11,653 bases of DNA from Pseudomonadota bacterium (GCA_023395465.1 JAEWZE010000094.1:1-11653); one strand, 5' to 3'. Numbered from the stretch's first letter, positions 1 through 6,771 are shown. Program-made: numbers and translations. Notes: a model not told the origin generated them from the letters alone.

Positions 1-209
1 CCCGCCACCCTCGCCGCCGGCGGCCCGTCCTCGAGCCACTGCGCGAGCGCCTCGACCGCCTGCGCTTCTCCCGCCGCGAGCACTTCGACGCGACCGTCGT
101 CCAGGTTGCGCGCATGGCCAGACAGGCGCAGGCGCAGCGCCTGTTCGCGCGTCGCGGCGCGGAAATGCACGCCCTGCACGCGGCCGCTGACCAGGAACCG
201 GACCGTCAT
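1..209 (-). CDS. acyP: Acylphosphatase, 3' end cut by window edge
   Basis: Small cytoplasmic enzyme that hydrolyses the carboxyl-phosphate bond of acylphosphates. Sixty-nine codons are visible; the family is about 90 aa, so roughly 20 C-terminal residues lie outside the window. The N-terminal signature GRVQGVHFRAAT (residues 9-20) is the phosphate-binding loop with catalytic Arg17. The second block, GHARNLDDGRVEV, carries the conserved Asn35; the usual GWVRN is GHARN here. The ATG lies 2 nt after the stop of the thioredoxin-like gene, with a purine-rich GGAG/AGG stretch just upstream inside that gene, so it is probably the last or a late cistron of the same minus-strand operon. The family call is firm; its role in this operon is not evident from the sequence. 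Confidence 0.92.
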   Translation of the reverse strand, partial: MTVRFLVSGRVQGVHFRAATREQALRLRLSGHARNLDDGRVEVLAAGEAQAVEALAQWLEDGPPAARVA

Positions 210-211
210 GC

Positions 212-838
212 TCACGCCTGCTCCGGCTCACCTGCCGGCAGCGCGTCGAGCCTGGGCCCGCCGCTGCCTTCGATCGCGGTCTCGATCTCCCTGGCCGTGA
301 CCGGGCCGAGGAACTGCCGCGCCACCTTGCCGTCCGGTCCGATCAGGTAGGTCATCGGCAGGCCGCGCGGCGTGTCGAAGTCCGCCGGCGGGTCGTACAC
401 GTCGATGATCGCGATGGGATAGGCCACCGGATGTTCGGTGAGGAACGACTGCATCGCCGGCACGTCGATCTCCTCGTAGGCCAGCCCCACCACGCTGATG
501 TGCTCGCGCATGGTGTGCAGCGCCGAGAGTTCGGGCATTTCCTTCAGGCAGGGCGAGCACCAGGTCGCCCAGAAGTTGACCACGACCCACTGCCCACGAT
601 GCGCGGCCAGGTCGTACTGCTCGCCGTCGACGGTCGTGACGTTGAGGGCCGGCTCGTCCGGGCGCTCGGCTTCGGCGGCATCGACCGCGGCCGGGTCGGC
701 CGGCGCGGCATCGGATGCAGCCGGCGCGGGCGCGTTGTCGGCCGGCGCGGGCGCGGCCCCGTCCGGCGCGTCGGTCGCCGGGCGGCAGCCGGCCAGCAGC
801 AATACGGACAGGACGGCGGCGAAGGCGGCGCGATTCAT
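212..838 (-). CDS. TlpA/ResA-like thioredoxin-fold lipoprotein
   Basis: Predicted membrane-anchored periplasmic thiol-disulfide oxidoreductase of 208 aa. Residues 1-18 form a lipoprotein signal with lipobox LLAGC, so Cys18 would be lipidated. Residues 19-62 are a low-complexity Ala/Pro/Asp linker that would hold the catalytic domain off the membrane. The thioredoxin domain covers about 63-190, with VVVNFWATWCSPCLKEMPEL containing the redox pair Cys94-Ser-Pro-Cys97, and GLPMTYLIGPDG supplying the cis-proline (Pro161). The start is fixed by an ATGA overlap with the stop of the upstream membrane protein, which suggests translational coupling. TlpA/ResA proteins usually reduce apocytochromes or periplasmic thiols. 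No cytochrome biogenesis gene is visible, so the partner is unknown. The fold and location are clear; the substrate is not. Confidence 0.93.
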   Translation of the reverse strand: MNRAAFAAVLSVLLLAGCRPATDAPDGAAPAPADNAPAPAASDAAPADPAAVDAAEAERPDEPALNVTTVDGEQYDLAAHRGQWVVVNFWATWCSPCLKEMPELSALHTMREHISVVGLAYEEIDVPAMQSFLTEHPVAYPIAIIDVYDPPADFDTPRGLPMTYLIGPDGKVARQFLGPVTAREIETAIEGSGGPRLDALPAGEPEQA

Positions 839-2109
839 GCGGAGGTTCCTGCAGGTGGGTAGAGGTGGGCGACGTTGCGCCGGAGGAGGTCGCGCAGCGG
901 CAGCCGGAGTTCGTCGAGCGCCGCGATCGCGGCGGCACCGAGCGCATCCTCGCGGCACGGCAGCCACGCTTCCGTGACCGGCACGCGCAGGTGGCAGGCT
1001 TCGTAGAGATCGGCCAGGCTCAGCGTATCGAGGTCGCGGGCGAGCAGCCACTCGCCGCTCTCGGCGCGTTGCAGCAGCTGGATCCCGGCCAGCTGCCCGA
1101 GGAACTGCTGCAGCTGGCTGTCGGTGAGCATGGGCTCCAGCTCGAGCATCTGCTCGGTATGCAGCCCGCGGCCCGTGCGCCGCCCTTCGGCGAAACGGCC
1201 GAGCAGGCGCAGCAGGCCGTAGATCTCGTAGCCCTCCGGCAGACGCATCGCCGCGGGCTGGTAGCGGAAGGCGGAGATCGCCGAGGCGAAGGAGGCGCCC
1301 AGCAGCACCGCCACCCAGCCCAGGTAGATCCAGATCATCAGGATCGGCAGCGCGGCGAGCGCGCCGTACAGGCGCTGGTAGGTGGTGAACATGCCCAGGT
1401 ACATGCCCAGGCCCCACTTCACCAGTTCCAGTAGCACCGCCGCCAGCAGCGCACCGGCGAAGGCATGGCGCAGCGCCACCGAACGGTGGGGCACCACCCG
1501 GTACAGCGCGGTCACCAGCAGCAGCTCGATGGTGAACGGCGCCAGGCGCAGCGCCAGCCCCGACAGCGCCCTGCCCTCGCTGGTGCTGAACACCGGCAGC
1601 GCGAGCAGCCACGCCGACATCGCCAGCGAGGCCGCCGCCAGCAGCGCACCGAGCGTGAGCACCGTCCAGTACACCAGGAAGCGCCCCAGCTGCGGCCGCG
1701 ACGAGGGCACCCGCCAGATCTGGTTGAAGGTGGCCTCGACGCTGGTGAGGGTGATCAGCAGCGACACGATCAGGCCGATCGCGCCGGCCACGGTGAGCGT
1801 GGTCACCTTGTCGACCAGCTCCAGCAGCGTGCCTTTCACCGTGCTGGCCGCGCTGGGCACGAAGTTGGAGAAGATGTATTCGGTGAGCTGGTCGCGCCAC
1901 TCGCCGAACATCGGAAACGCCGACAGCACCCCAAGCACCACGATCGCCAGCGGCACCAGCGCGAAGATCGTGGTGTAGGCCAGCGCGGCGGCGGCCTGGA
2001 ACAGGCGGTCGTCGAGGAAGCGACGGGCGAGGAAGCGCGCGAACGTACCCACGCGCTCGCGGTCGCGCACCCGGTCCATCCAATGTTCGAGCGTTGCCAG
2101 CGGCTGCAT
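835..2109 (-). CDS. YihY/BrkB (UPF0761) family inner-membrane protein
   Basis: A 424-aa polytopic membrane protein of the YihY/virulence factor BrkB family, whose molecular function is not established. Hydrophobic segments lie at about 42-65, 105-125, 146-170, 185-205, 213-235 and 248-275, that is six helices. Family hallmarks are the first-helix block AAALAYTTIFALVPLAIVVL and the last-helix block YGALAALPILMIWIYLGWVA. Residues about 285-424 form a soluble C-terminal extension absent from the roughly 290-aa Escherichia coli YihY, while the full length matches xanthomonad members. The chosen ATG starts MQPLATLEHW; a longer frame upstream runs into the wrbA leader and looks non-coding. It is first in a minus-strand operon with the thioredoxin lipoprotein (ATGA overlap) and acylphosphatase, and is divergent from wrbA across 88 nt. 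Confidence 0.92.
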   Translation of the reverse strand: MQPLATLEHWMDRVRDRERVGTFARFLARRFLDDRLFQAAAALAYTTIFALVPLAIVVLGVLSAFPMFGEWRDQLTEYIFSNFVPSAASTVKGTLLELVDKVTTLTVAGAIGLIVSLLITLTSVEATFNQIWRVPSSRPQLGRFLVYWTVLTLGALLAAASLAMSAWLLALPVFSTSEGRALSGLALRLAPFTIELLLVTALYRVVPHRSVALRHAFAGALLAAVLLELVKWGLGMYLGMFTTYQRLYGALAALPILMIWIYLGWVAVLLGASFASAISAFRYQPAAMRLPEGYEIYGLLRLLGRFAEGRRTGRGLHTEQMLELEPMLTDSQLQQFLGQLAGIQLLQRAESGEWLLARDLDTLSLADLYEACHLRVPVTEAWLPCREDALGAAAIAALDELRLPLRDLLRRNVAHLYPPAGTSA

Positions 2110-2197
2110 CGACGCAGCGTAGCAAAGCCGCGGGTCCCGCCGGTGAGCCGCGCCGCAAAGCCTGTCAGAATTGGCACCCTGTTTCGCGGAGCCGCGC

Positions 2198-2788
2198 ATG
2201 CCCGACATCCTGGTGCTCTACTACAGCCGCAACGGCTCGGTCGCGCAGCTGGCCAGGCAGGTCGCGCGCGGGGTCGGCGAGGTGCCTGGCATGCAGGCGC
2301 GCCTGCGCACCGTGCCGCCGGTGGCGGCGGTGACGCGCATCGCCGAGCCGCCGGTGCCCGAGAGCGGCGCGCCCTACGTGGACGCTTCCGACCTGGACGA
2401 ATGCGCCGGGCTGCTGCTGGGCAGCCCCACCCGTTTCGGCAACATGGCCGCGCCGCTCAAGCATTTCCTCGACGGACTGGGCGCGCAGTGGGCCAGCGGC
2501 ACCCTGGTCGGCAAGCCGGCGGGCGTGTTCACGTCCACCGCATCGATGCACGGCGGGCAGGAATCGACCCTGCTGACGATGATGGTGCCGCTGCTGCACC
2601 ACGGCTGCGTGATCGCCGGCATCCCGTTCACCGAGCAGTTGCTGAGCAGCACCCGCAGCGGCGGCACGCCCTATGGCGCCAGCCACGTCGCCGGCCAGTC
2701 GGACGAACCGGCGCCGACCGACGATGAGGCCACGCTCGCGCGTGCGCTGGGGCGGCGCGTGGCCACGCTGGCCGGGAAGCTGGCCTGA
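2198..2788 (+). CDS. wrbA: NAD(P)H:quinone oxidoreductase, WrbA flavodoxin family
   Basis: FMN-binding flavodoxin-fold enzyme that carries out two-electron reduction of quinones with NAD(P)H in the cytoplasm, avoiding semiquinone radicals. At 196 aa it matches E. coli WrbA (198 aa). The N-terminal strand and phosphate loop read ILVLYYSRNGSVAQLA (residues 4-19). WrbA-specific blocks are GSPTRFGNMAAPLKHFLD (75-92), GAQWASGTLVGKPAGVFTST (95-114), GGQESTLLTM (119-128) and SGGTPYGASHVAG (154-166). The start is supported by GGAG at 2188-2191 with a 6-nt spacer. Its stop overlaps the next start (TGATG). It diverges from the YihY-family gene. A weak -10-like CAGAAT lies near 2165-2170, but no convincing -35 was found. 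Confidence 0.96.
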   Translation: MPDILVLYYSRNGSVAQLARQVARGVGEVPGMQARLRTVPPVAAVTRIAEPPVPESGAPYVDASDLDECAGLLLGSPTRFGNMAAPLKHFLDGLGAQWASGTLVGKPAGVFTSTASMHGGQESTLLTMMVPLLHHGCVIAGIPFTEQLLSSTRSGGTPYGASHVAGQSDEPAPTDDEATLARALGRRVATLAGKLA

Positions 2789-3126
2789 TGGCGGCGCGCG
2801 CACCGCGGCGCATGCTGGCGGCCATCCTGTTGGCCCAGGCCGCGCTGTACCTGGCCTGGTTCTGGGACGACCGGCACATGCTCGCTGCACTGCTGGTGTT
2901 CGTGCTGCCGCCGGGGCTGCTGCTCGTGGGTGCGCTGCTGGGCAGCGCGCGGGCCGCGTTCTGGGCCGGCGTGCTGGGCCTGTTCCTGTTCTGCCATGGG
3001 GTGATGACCGCCTGGGCCGAACCCGGGCAGCGCTGGTTCGCCCTCGCCGCCACCGCGCTGTCGGTGCTGGCGGTCTTCGTTTCCAGCTGGGGCGGGCTGC
3101 GCGCCCGCTTCGGCAAGCGCGAATGA
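2788..3126 (+). CDS. DUF2069 family four-helix membrane protein
   Basis: Small 112-aa inner-membrane protein recognised as DUF2069, a family of unknown function often found directly after wrbA in gammaproteobacteria. Four hydrophobic segments are visible at about 9-25, 32-51, 55-76 and 83-101, with basic ends (APRR near the N terminus, RARFGKRE at the C terminus). The ATG shares one base with the TGA of wrbA, so translational coupling is expected and both should lie on one mRNA. The pairing suggests a membrane role linked to quinone redox, but that is inference from context only. Confidence 0.88.
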   Translation: MAARAPRRMLAAILLAQAALYLAWFWDDRHMLAALLVFVLPPGLLLVGALLGSARAAFWAGVLGLFLFCHGVMTAWAEPGQRWFALAATALSVLAVFVSSWGGLRARFGKRE

Positions 3127-3205
3127 AATGCCGCCGCGCGGCGTCGCCGCGCCACCGCACCCGACCCTTGCGTCGCACATGAAGAACCCTGCGTCCGGCG
3201 CAGGC

Positions 3206-3210
3206 AGGAG
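3206..3210 (+). promoter_or_regulatory. Ribosome binding site of asparaginase-like gene
   Basis: AGGAG with a 7-nt spacer to the ATG at 3218. It decides the start: two in-frame upstream ATGs (3128 and 3179) lack such a site, and the sequence before 3218 does not resemble the family. Confidence 0.8.
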
Positions 3211-3217
3211 TACCGAA

Positions 3218-3706
3218 ATGGAAGAGCTGCTGATCGTCACCACCGGTGGCACGATCGACAAGATCTACTTCGACGACAAGTCCGACTACCAGGTCGGCGA
3301 ACCGCAGATCGGCCGCATCCTCGAAGAGCTGGGGGTGGCCTTCCGCTTCCGCGTGATCCCGATCCTGCGCAAGGATTCGCTGCACATCAGCGATGCCGAC
3401 CGCGAGCTGGTGCGCGCCACCATCGCCGCGCAGCCGGCGCGCCACGTGCTGCTGACCCATGGCACCGATTCGATGGTCGACACCGCGCGGGTGCTGGCCT
3501 CGATCCCGGACAAGACGATCGTGCTCACCGGCGCGCTCAACCCCGCCCGCTTCCGCGGTTCGGATGCCGAGTTCAACATCGGCACCGCGGTCGGCGCGGT
3601 GCAGTGCCTGCCGCCGGGCGCGTACATCGCGATGAACGGCCGCATCTGGGATCCGGCGAAGGTCCGCAAGAACGTGGACGCCAACCGCTTCGAAGCGGCC
3701 GGCTGA
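3218..3706 (+). CDS. Short asparaginase-like protein (N-terminal domain only)
   Basis: A 162-aa protein matching only the N-terminal catalytic domain of type I/II asparaginases, which are normally about 330 aa. It begins MEELLIVTTGGTIDKIYFDD. The residues of the asparaginase mechanism are present: nucleophile Thr12 in TGGTID, Thr83-Asp84 in THGTDSM, Lys99 in DKTIVLTGAL, and the substrate-loop Asp53-Ser54 in RKDSLHIS. GSDAEFNIGTAVGA (114-127) matches the helix of the classical fold that follows the catalytic lysine. There is no signal peptide, so it is cytoplasmic. It lies 91 nt after the DUF2069 gene and converges, 12 nt from its stop, on the minus-strand propeptide gene. Because classical active sites are completed by the C-terminal domain of a partner subunit, amidohydrolase activity cannot be assumed. 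The family call is strong; the substrate is open. Confidence 0.88.
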   Translation: MEELLIVTTGGTIDKIYFDDKSDYQVGEPQIGRILEELGVAFRFRVIPILRKDSLHISDADRELVRATIAAQPARHVLLTHGTDSMVDTARVLASIPDKTIVLTGALNPARFRGSDAEFNIGTAVGAVQCLPPGAYIAMNGRIWDPAKVRKNVDANRFEAAG

Positions 3707-3718
3707 GTCGCTGCCGCT

Positions 3719-4162
3719 TCAGTTTTCGTCGCGCATGGTTTCGTCGCGCATGGGCATGCGCGGCTGCGGCCCGATGCCCATCATCCGGTCCGCTTCGATG
3801 TACTCGACGTCCGGATCGCGGCTGAAGGACAGCATCAGCGCCGCGGCGGCGTCGCGGTCCAGCGCGCGGTCCACGGTGAACACGTCCGCACCCACGGCCA
3901 GGCGCCGCTGCCAGCTCGGCACCGGCGCCGGCGACAGCTCGGCGGTCGCCGCCGTCCGTGCGAGGCGTGCAGGCACGCGGGCGCGGTCTTCCGCCGGGTC
4001 GCTGCCGTCGCGGTAACGCACGATGAAGCGCTGGAAGGGCCCATCGCCCTGCAGTTCGAACGGTGCCATCGGCTCCTCCCCGGTCGCGGTCGCGCAGGCC
4101 ACCATCAGCAGGCCCGGCAGCAGCAGCGGCAGGGCCAGGCGGCGGCGCAGCATGCTCATCAT
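3719..4162 (-). CDS. Free-standing subtilase propeptide (I9-like) exported protein
   Basis: A 147-aa exported protein resembling only the prodomain of S8 subtilases, with no catalytic domain. The N terminus is a signal peptide (basic LRRR, then a Leu-rich core) ending LLMVAC at Cys23, which could be an imperfect lipobox (Met at -3) or a signal-peptidase I region. The prodomain starts RFIVRYRDG (45-53) and ends DPDVEYIEADRM (116-127), the two conserved I9 edges. Over 55 residues from Ser83 it is about 42% identical by hand alignment to the propeptide of the S8 protease at 6812-9154, sharing the RRLAVGADV-type block and VEYxExD. The tail is Pro/Met-rich and ends in MRDETMRDEN. It could inhibit or help fold a secreted protease, or be a remnant. 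Three consecutive ATGs (4165, 4162, 4159) are possible starts; 4162 has the best spacing. Confidence 0.8.
   Translation of the reverse strand: MMSMLRRRLALPLLLPGLLMVACATATGEEPMAPFELQGDGPFQRFIVRYRDGSDPAEDRARVPARLARTAATAELSPAPVPSWQRRLAVGADVFTVDRALDRDAAAALMLSFSRDPDVEYIEADRMMGIGPQPRMPMRDETMRDEN
3724..3753. repeat. Two perfect tandem 15-nt units
   Basis: The unit TTTCGTCGCGCATGG occurs twice head to tail (3724-3738 and 3739-3753). On the minus strand it lies in frame at the extreme C terminus of the propeptide-like gene and gives the repeated residues MRDET/MRDEN. Being a multiple of three, copy changes would not shift the frame. Confidence 0.85.
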
Positions 4163-4168
4163 CATCGA

Positions 4169-4174
4169 CTCCTT
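4169..4174 (-). promoter_or_regulatory. Ribosome binding site of propeptide-like gene
   Basis: AAGGAG on the minus strand. Spacing to the three successive ATGs is 3, 6 and 9 nt; the second (4162) or third (4159) is therefore more likely than the first (4165). Confidence 0.75.
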
Positions 4175-4312
4175 GCCTGGATCCGCAAGCGGCGATCGTG
4201 GACTGCCCGGGGTTTGCGGCGGGTGAACGGCGAGGCAGGACCGGCTCGTCTCACTGCGCGCGGGCCGTTCGATCCGAGGCGACCACGTCCGCGATGCGGT
4301 ATCCGGAAACAA

Positions 4313-4336
4313 GGACCCCGGCCGTGGCCGGGGTCC
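4313..4336 (-). terminator. Rho-independent terminator after lysyl endopeptidase gene
   Basis: Perfect inverted repeat GGACCCCGGCC / GGCCGGGGTCC, 11 bp per arm around 2 nt, beginning about 40 nt past the minus-strand protease stop. Read on the minus strand it is followed by TTGTTT, a short U-rich tract. It separates the protease gene from the propeptide-like gene downstream. Confidence 0.75.
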
Positions 4337-4347
4337 GGATCGCGGAT

Positions 4348-4366
4348 GGGCTCCGTCGCGGAGCCC
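4348..4366 (-). other. Second hairpin between protease stop and terminator
   Basis: Inverted repeat GGGCTCCG - TCG - CGGAGCCC, an 8-bp stem with a 3-nt loop, just past the stop of the lysyl endopeptidase gene and before the stronger terminator. It has no U tract of its own. It may protect the 3' end of the mRNA or act together with the terminator. Confidence 0.55.
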
Positions 4367-4373
4367 GTCGCGT

Positions 4374-4396
4374 CGCATCAGAAGGTGATGCTCCAG
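4374..4396. repeat. Direct repeat copy 1, over lysyl endopeptidase stop
   Basis: A 23-nt stretch covering the stop codon and last codons of the lysyl endopeptidase gene, identical to 6808-6830 over the stop of the S8 protease gene. A further pair, 4501-4539 and 6935-6973, lies in the same register (offset 2434) with 3 mismatches in 39 nt. The similarity reflects the shared P domain. Confidence 0.9.
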
Positions 4397-6699
4397 GCGT
4401 TCAGGGTGCCGGTGTCCGCTGCCGCGTTGTCGGACACGTGCAGGGCCCAGGTACCGTTCTTCGACTCGCTCGACAGGTCGACCGTGTAGGTCGCGTCGAT
4501 GTTGTCGGTGCTGCCGCCACTGCGGTTGTGCAGCACGTAGGCCGAGCCATCGGGCGCGCGCAGGGTCACGATCAGGTCACCGATCCAGGTATGGGTGATG
4601 TTGACGTACACCTGGGTCTGCGAGGACGCGTTGCCGGAGGCGCCGGACACGGTGACCGGACTCTCGACGCCGGCACTGCTGTTGTCGGGGATCGGGAACG
4701 CGGTGTCGTTGCCGTAGGTCTCGCTCAGGCCGTGCGTGGCCACCAGGCGCACGCCCGAATACGCGCTCTCGCCACGCACCAGCACGTAGTAGATGCCCGG
4801 CTCCGGGTCGGCGATGACGACGGCCTCGTTGTTGCCGGGCCGGGTCGAACGCCAGTCGTAGTCGGCGGTCGTCGGCACGGCCTCGTGGCTCACGTACAGC
4901 GAAACGTTGCCGCTGCCGGTGTAGCTGCGGAAGCTGAGCGGCCCGGTGCCGTTCTCCGGAACCTCCAGCCGGTACAGCGTGTCGCTGCCGGCCGCGCCCG
5001 AGATGATGCTCACCTCGCCGTTGACCAGTTCGATCGCCTCCGGGATCGCCTCCACGTCCACCGTCGCGGTGTGCGTGTCAGTGTTGCCGTCGCCGTCGGT
5101 CACCGTCAGGGTCACCGTGTAGCTGCCGTCCGCAGCATAGGTGTGGACCGGATTCTCCTCGGTGGAGGAGCTGCCGTCGCCGAAGTCCCAGGCATGCGCC
5201 GGGGCGCCACCGTCATCGGTCGAGGTGCTGGTGAAGCTGACCGTCAGTTCCTCGGCCGTCCAGCTGAAGCCGGCCACCGGAAGCGTCGGGTCGGTCGGGG
5301 TCGAATCGAGCCCGTCGATGAACTCCGCGCCGGTACCGGCCGGATCGAGCCAGTTGCTCAGGCGGCTGCTGTCGGTGCCGCCGCCGGTCCAGGAGGTGTA
5401 CACGCGGCCGTACCAATCGGCGTGGTCGGTCGGACCGCTGGTCGAGCACGAGGCGTAGCCGCCGTGGAGCTGGCCGATCACGCGACCGTCGGGGCTGTAC
5501 AGAGGCGAGCCGGACGAGCCGCCTTCGGTCGTGCCCGGCTGGTTCCAGTACACGTACAGGTGGTTGGTCCCGGCGCCGCCGAGGTAGCCCTCGATGCGCA
5601 GCGGATTGTCTGAGTGGGTGATGCGCTTTTCCGCCACGCGCGGATGGTGGATGCCGGTCGCGCCCGGGAAGGTGATGTCGCGGCGGTCCCAGCCGGACCA
5701 GTAGAGGTTGAACGCCTCGTTGGCCGGATCGTCCAGTTCGAGCAGGGTGAAGTCGGAGCCGGAGAAGCTCGCCAGCGGGACCGCGCCGGTCTGGTTCTGC
5801 GCCAGGCTGCCATCGCCATTCTGTCCGCTTTCCGCGCTGCCCGGCGTGCGGCAGTAGGAGTTCTGGTAGTTCCAGTACACCACGATGCTGGCGGCGGCAT
5901 CGGCCGTGCCCATGCTGCAGTGGTTGGCGGTCAGGAAGTACATGCTCTGGTCGTTGGCGGTGTTGTTGACCAGCGAGCCGGAGCAGTAGAACGTCCCGAA
6001 GCGCGAGTAGGCGCCAACCGAGCGGATCTGCTCGCGCCAGCCGTCGCCCGCGGGGCAAACCACGTCGATGTTGCAGCTGCCCGACACGCCCTGCGGCTGC
6101 ACCAGCCCGGCCCGCGCCAGGCGGTCGAAGCCGACGTAGTCATGGTTGACGCTGGTCAGGCGCAGCTTCAGTTCGCCCGCGCGTGCCTTGGGCACCGCGA
6201 CTTCGATCACCGCGTGGTCGCCGGGCACCACCGGCGTCCACAGGCGACCGTGCGCCTTGTTGTCCGCGCTGGTGAAGGCGCGGATCAGGTCGGGGCTGGC
6301 ATTGCTGCGCAGGCCCGCCGGATAGATCAGCATGTGCCCGCCCTCGGGCATGCGGTATTCGCTGAAACCGAAGTTGAGGGTCAGGGCACCCTTGGACTGC
6401 ACGCGCAGGCGCCAGACCAGCATGTCGCCCGCCTGGTCCCAGTCGCCTGCGGTGGCGGGCGTGATGTCGACCGCCAGCGGGGCCGCGAACCGCACCGGCG
6501 CATTGGCGAGCTTGGCCCGGCGCCTGGCGTCCTCCGCCTTGAGCCGCGCGACGTCCACGCCGGGCATGCTCTTGACCTGCACCGTGTGCTCGGCCGGCAA
6601 GCTGTGAGTGAACGCTGCTGGCCGCGCGTCGCCGGTGGCGGCCTGCGCCGCTCCCGCCGCCAGCATTCCCGCGATGATCCAACCGGTGAACCGTTTCAT
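4378..6699 (-). CDS. Secreted lysyl endopeptidase (Achromobacter protease I/Lys-C type), PKD-PPC-P tail
   Basis: Preproprotein of 773 aa that becomes an extracellular trypsin-fold protease cutting after Lys. Layout: signal peptide 1-21 (AQA-A), propeptide to about 203, protease 204-465 beginning GVSGSCNIDVVCP as in Achromobacter protease I, PKD domain about 474-550 (WDFGDGSSS), PPC domain about 556-655, and P domain 661-773. The triad is His260 (TANHC), Asp316 (SDFTLLEL) and Ser396 (GGSSGSP). Asp428 aligns with the Lys-specificity Asp225 of protease I, and His412 with His210. All six disulfide cysteines align (209, 215, 239, 261, 283, 418). One key residue differs: Tyr372 replaces Trp169, which stacks on His210. 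The start is set by GAGGAG 8 nt upstream; an out-of-frame ATG lies between. It is 112 nt downstream of the S8 protease gene. The family assignment is very strong; actual specificity is inferred. Confidence 0.96.
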   Translation of the reverse strand: MKRFTGWIIAGMLAAGAAQAATGDARPAAFTHSLPAEHTVQVKSMPGVDVARLKAEDARRRAKLANAPVRFAAPLAVDITPATAGDWDQAGDMLVWRLRVQSKGALTLNFGFSEYRMPEGGHMLIYPAGLRSNASPDLIRAFTSADNKAHGRLWTPVVPGDHAVIEVAVPKARAGELKLRLTSVNHDYVGFDRLARAGLVQPQGVSGSCNIDVVCPAGDGWREQIRSVGAYSRFGTFYCSGSLVNNTANDQSMYFLTANHCSMGTADAAASIVVYWNYQNSYCRTPGSAESGQNGDGSLAQNQTGAVPLASFSGSDFTLLELDDPANEAFNLYWSGWDRRDITFPGATGIHHPRVAEKRITHSDNPLRIEGYLGGAGTNHLYVYWNQPGTTEGGSSGSPLYSPDGRVIGQLHGGYASCSTSGPTDHADWYGRVYTSWTGGGTDSSRLSNWLDPAGTGAEFIDGLDSTPTDPTLPVAGFSWTAEELTVSFTSTSTDDGGAPAHAWDFGDGSSSTEENPVHTYAADGSYTVTLTVTDGDGNTDTHTATVDVEAIPEAIELVNGEVSIISGAAGSDTLYRLEVPENGTGPLSFRSYTGSGNVSLYVSHEAVPTTADYDWRSTRPGNNEAVVIADPEPGIYYVLVRGESAYSGVRLVATHGLSETYGNDTAFPIPDNSSAGVESPVTVSGASGNASSQTQVYVNITHTWIGDLIVTLRAPDGSAYVLHNRSGGSTDNIDATYTVDLSSESKNGTWALHVSDNAAADTGTLNAWSITF

Positions 6700-6707
6700 T
6701 CCATCGA

Positions 6708-6713
6708 CTCCTC
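6708..6713 (-). promoter_or_regulatory. Ribosome binding site of lysyl endopeptidase gene
   Basis: GAGGAG on the minus strand with an 8-nt spacer to the ATG at 6699. It supports MKRFTGW as the N terminus. An ATG at 6704, between the site and the start, is out of frame and too close to it. Confidence 0.8.
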
Positions 6714-6742
6714 GTGCGGAGGGCTTCGCCCCGGATAAGCAA

Positions 6743-6771
6743 GGCGGCACGCCGGTGTCCGGCGTGCCGCC
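6743..6771 (-). terminator. Hairpin terminator after S8 protease gene
   Basis: Perfect inverted repeat GGCGGCACGCCGG - TGT - CCGGCGTGCCGCC, 13 bp per arm, lying 41 nt after the S8 stop and 44 nt before the next gene's ATG. On the minus strand it is followed by TTGCTTAT, a weak U tract, so termination may be incomplete and allow read-through into the lysyl endopeptidase gene. Confidence 0.7.

Noticed and set aside
2110..2208. Upstream extension of the YihY-family protein
   Set aside because: The extra 33 residues overlap the wrbA start and do not look like a membrane-protein N terminus; the internal ATG at 2109 fits the family.
2165..3460. Minus-strand open frame across wrbA, DUF2069 and the asparaginase-like gene
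   Set aside because: It overlaps three well-supported plus-strand genes and its translation is rich in Arg/Ala/Gly/Pro without motifs.
4063..6738. Long plus-strand open frames antisense to the lysyl endopeptidase
   Set aside because: The minus strand has complete catalytic and domain motifs over the same bases; the antisense translations are low-complexity.
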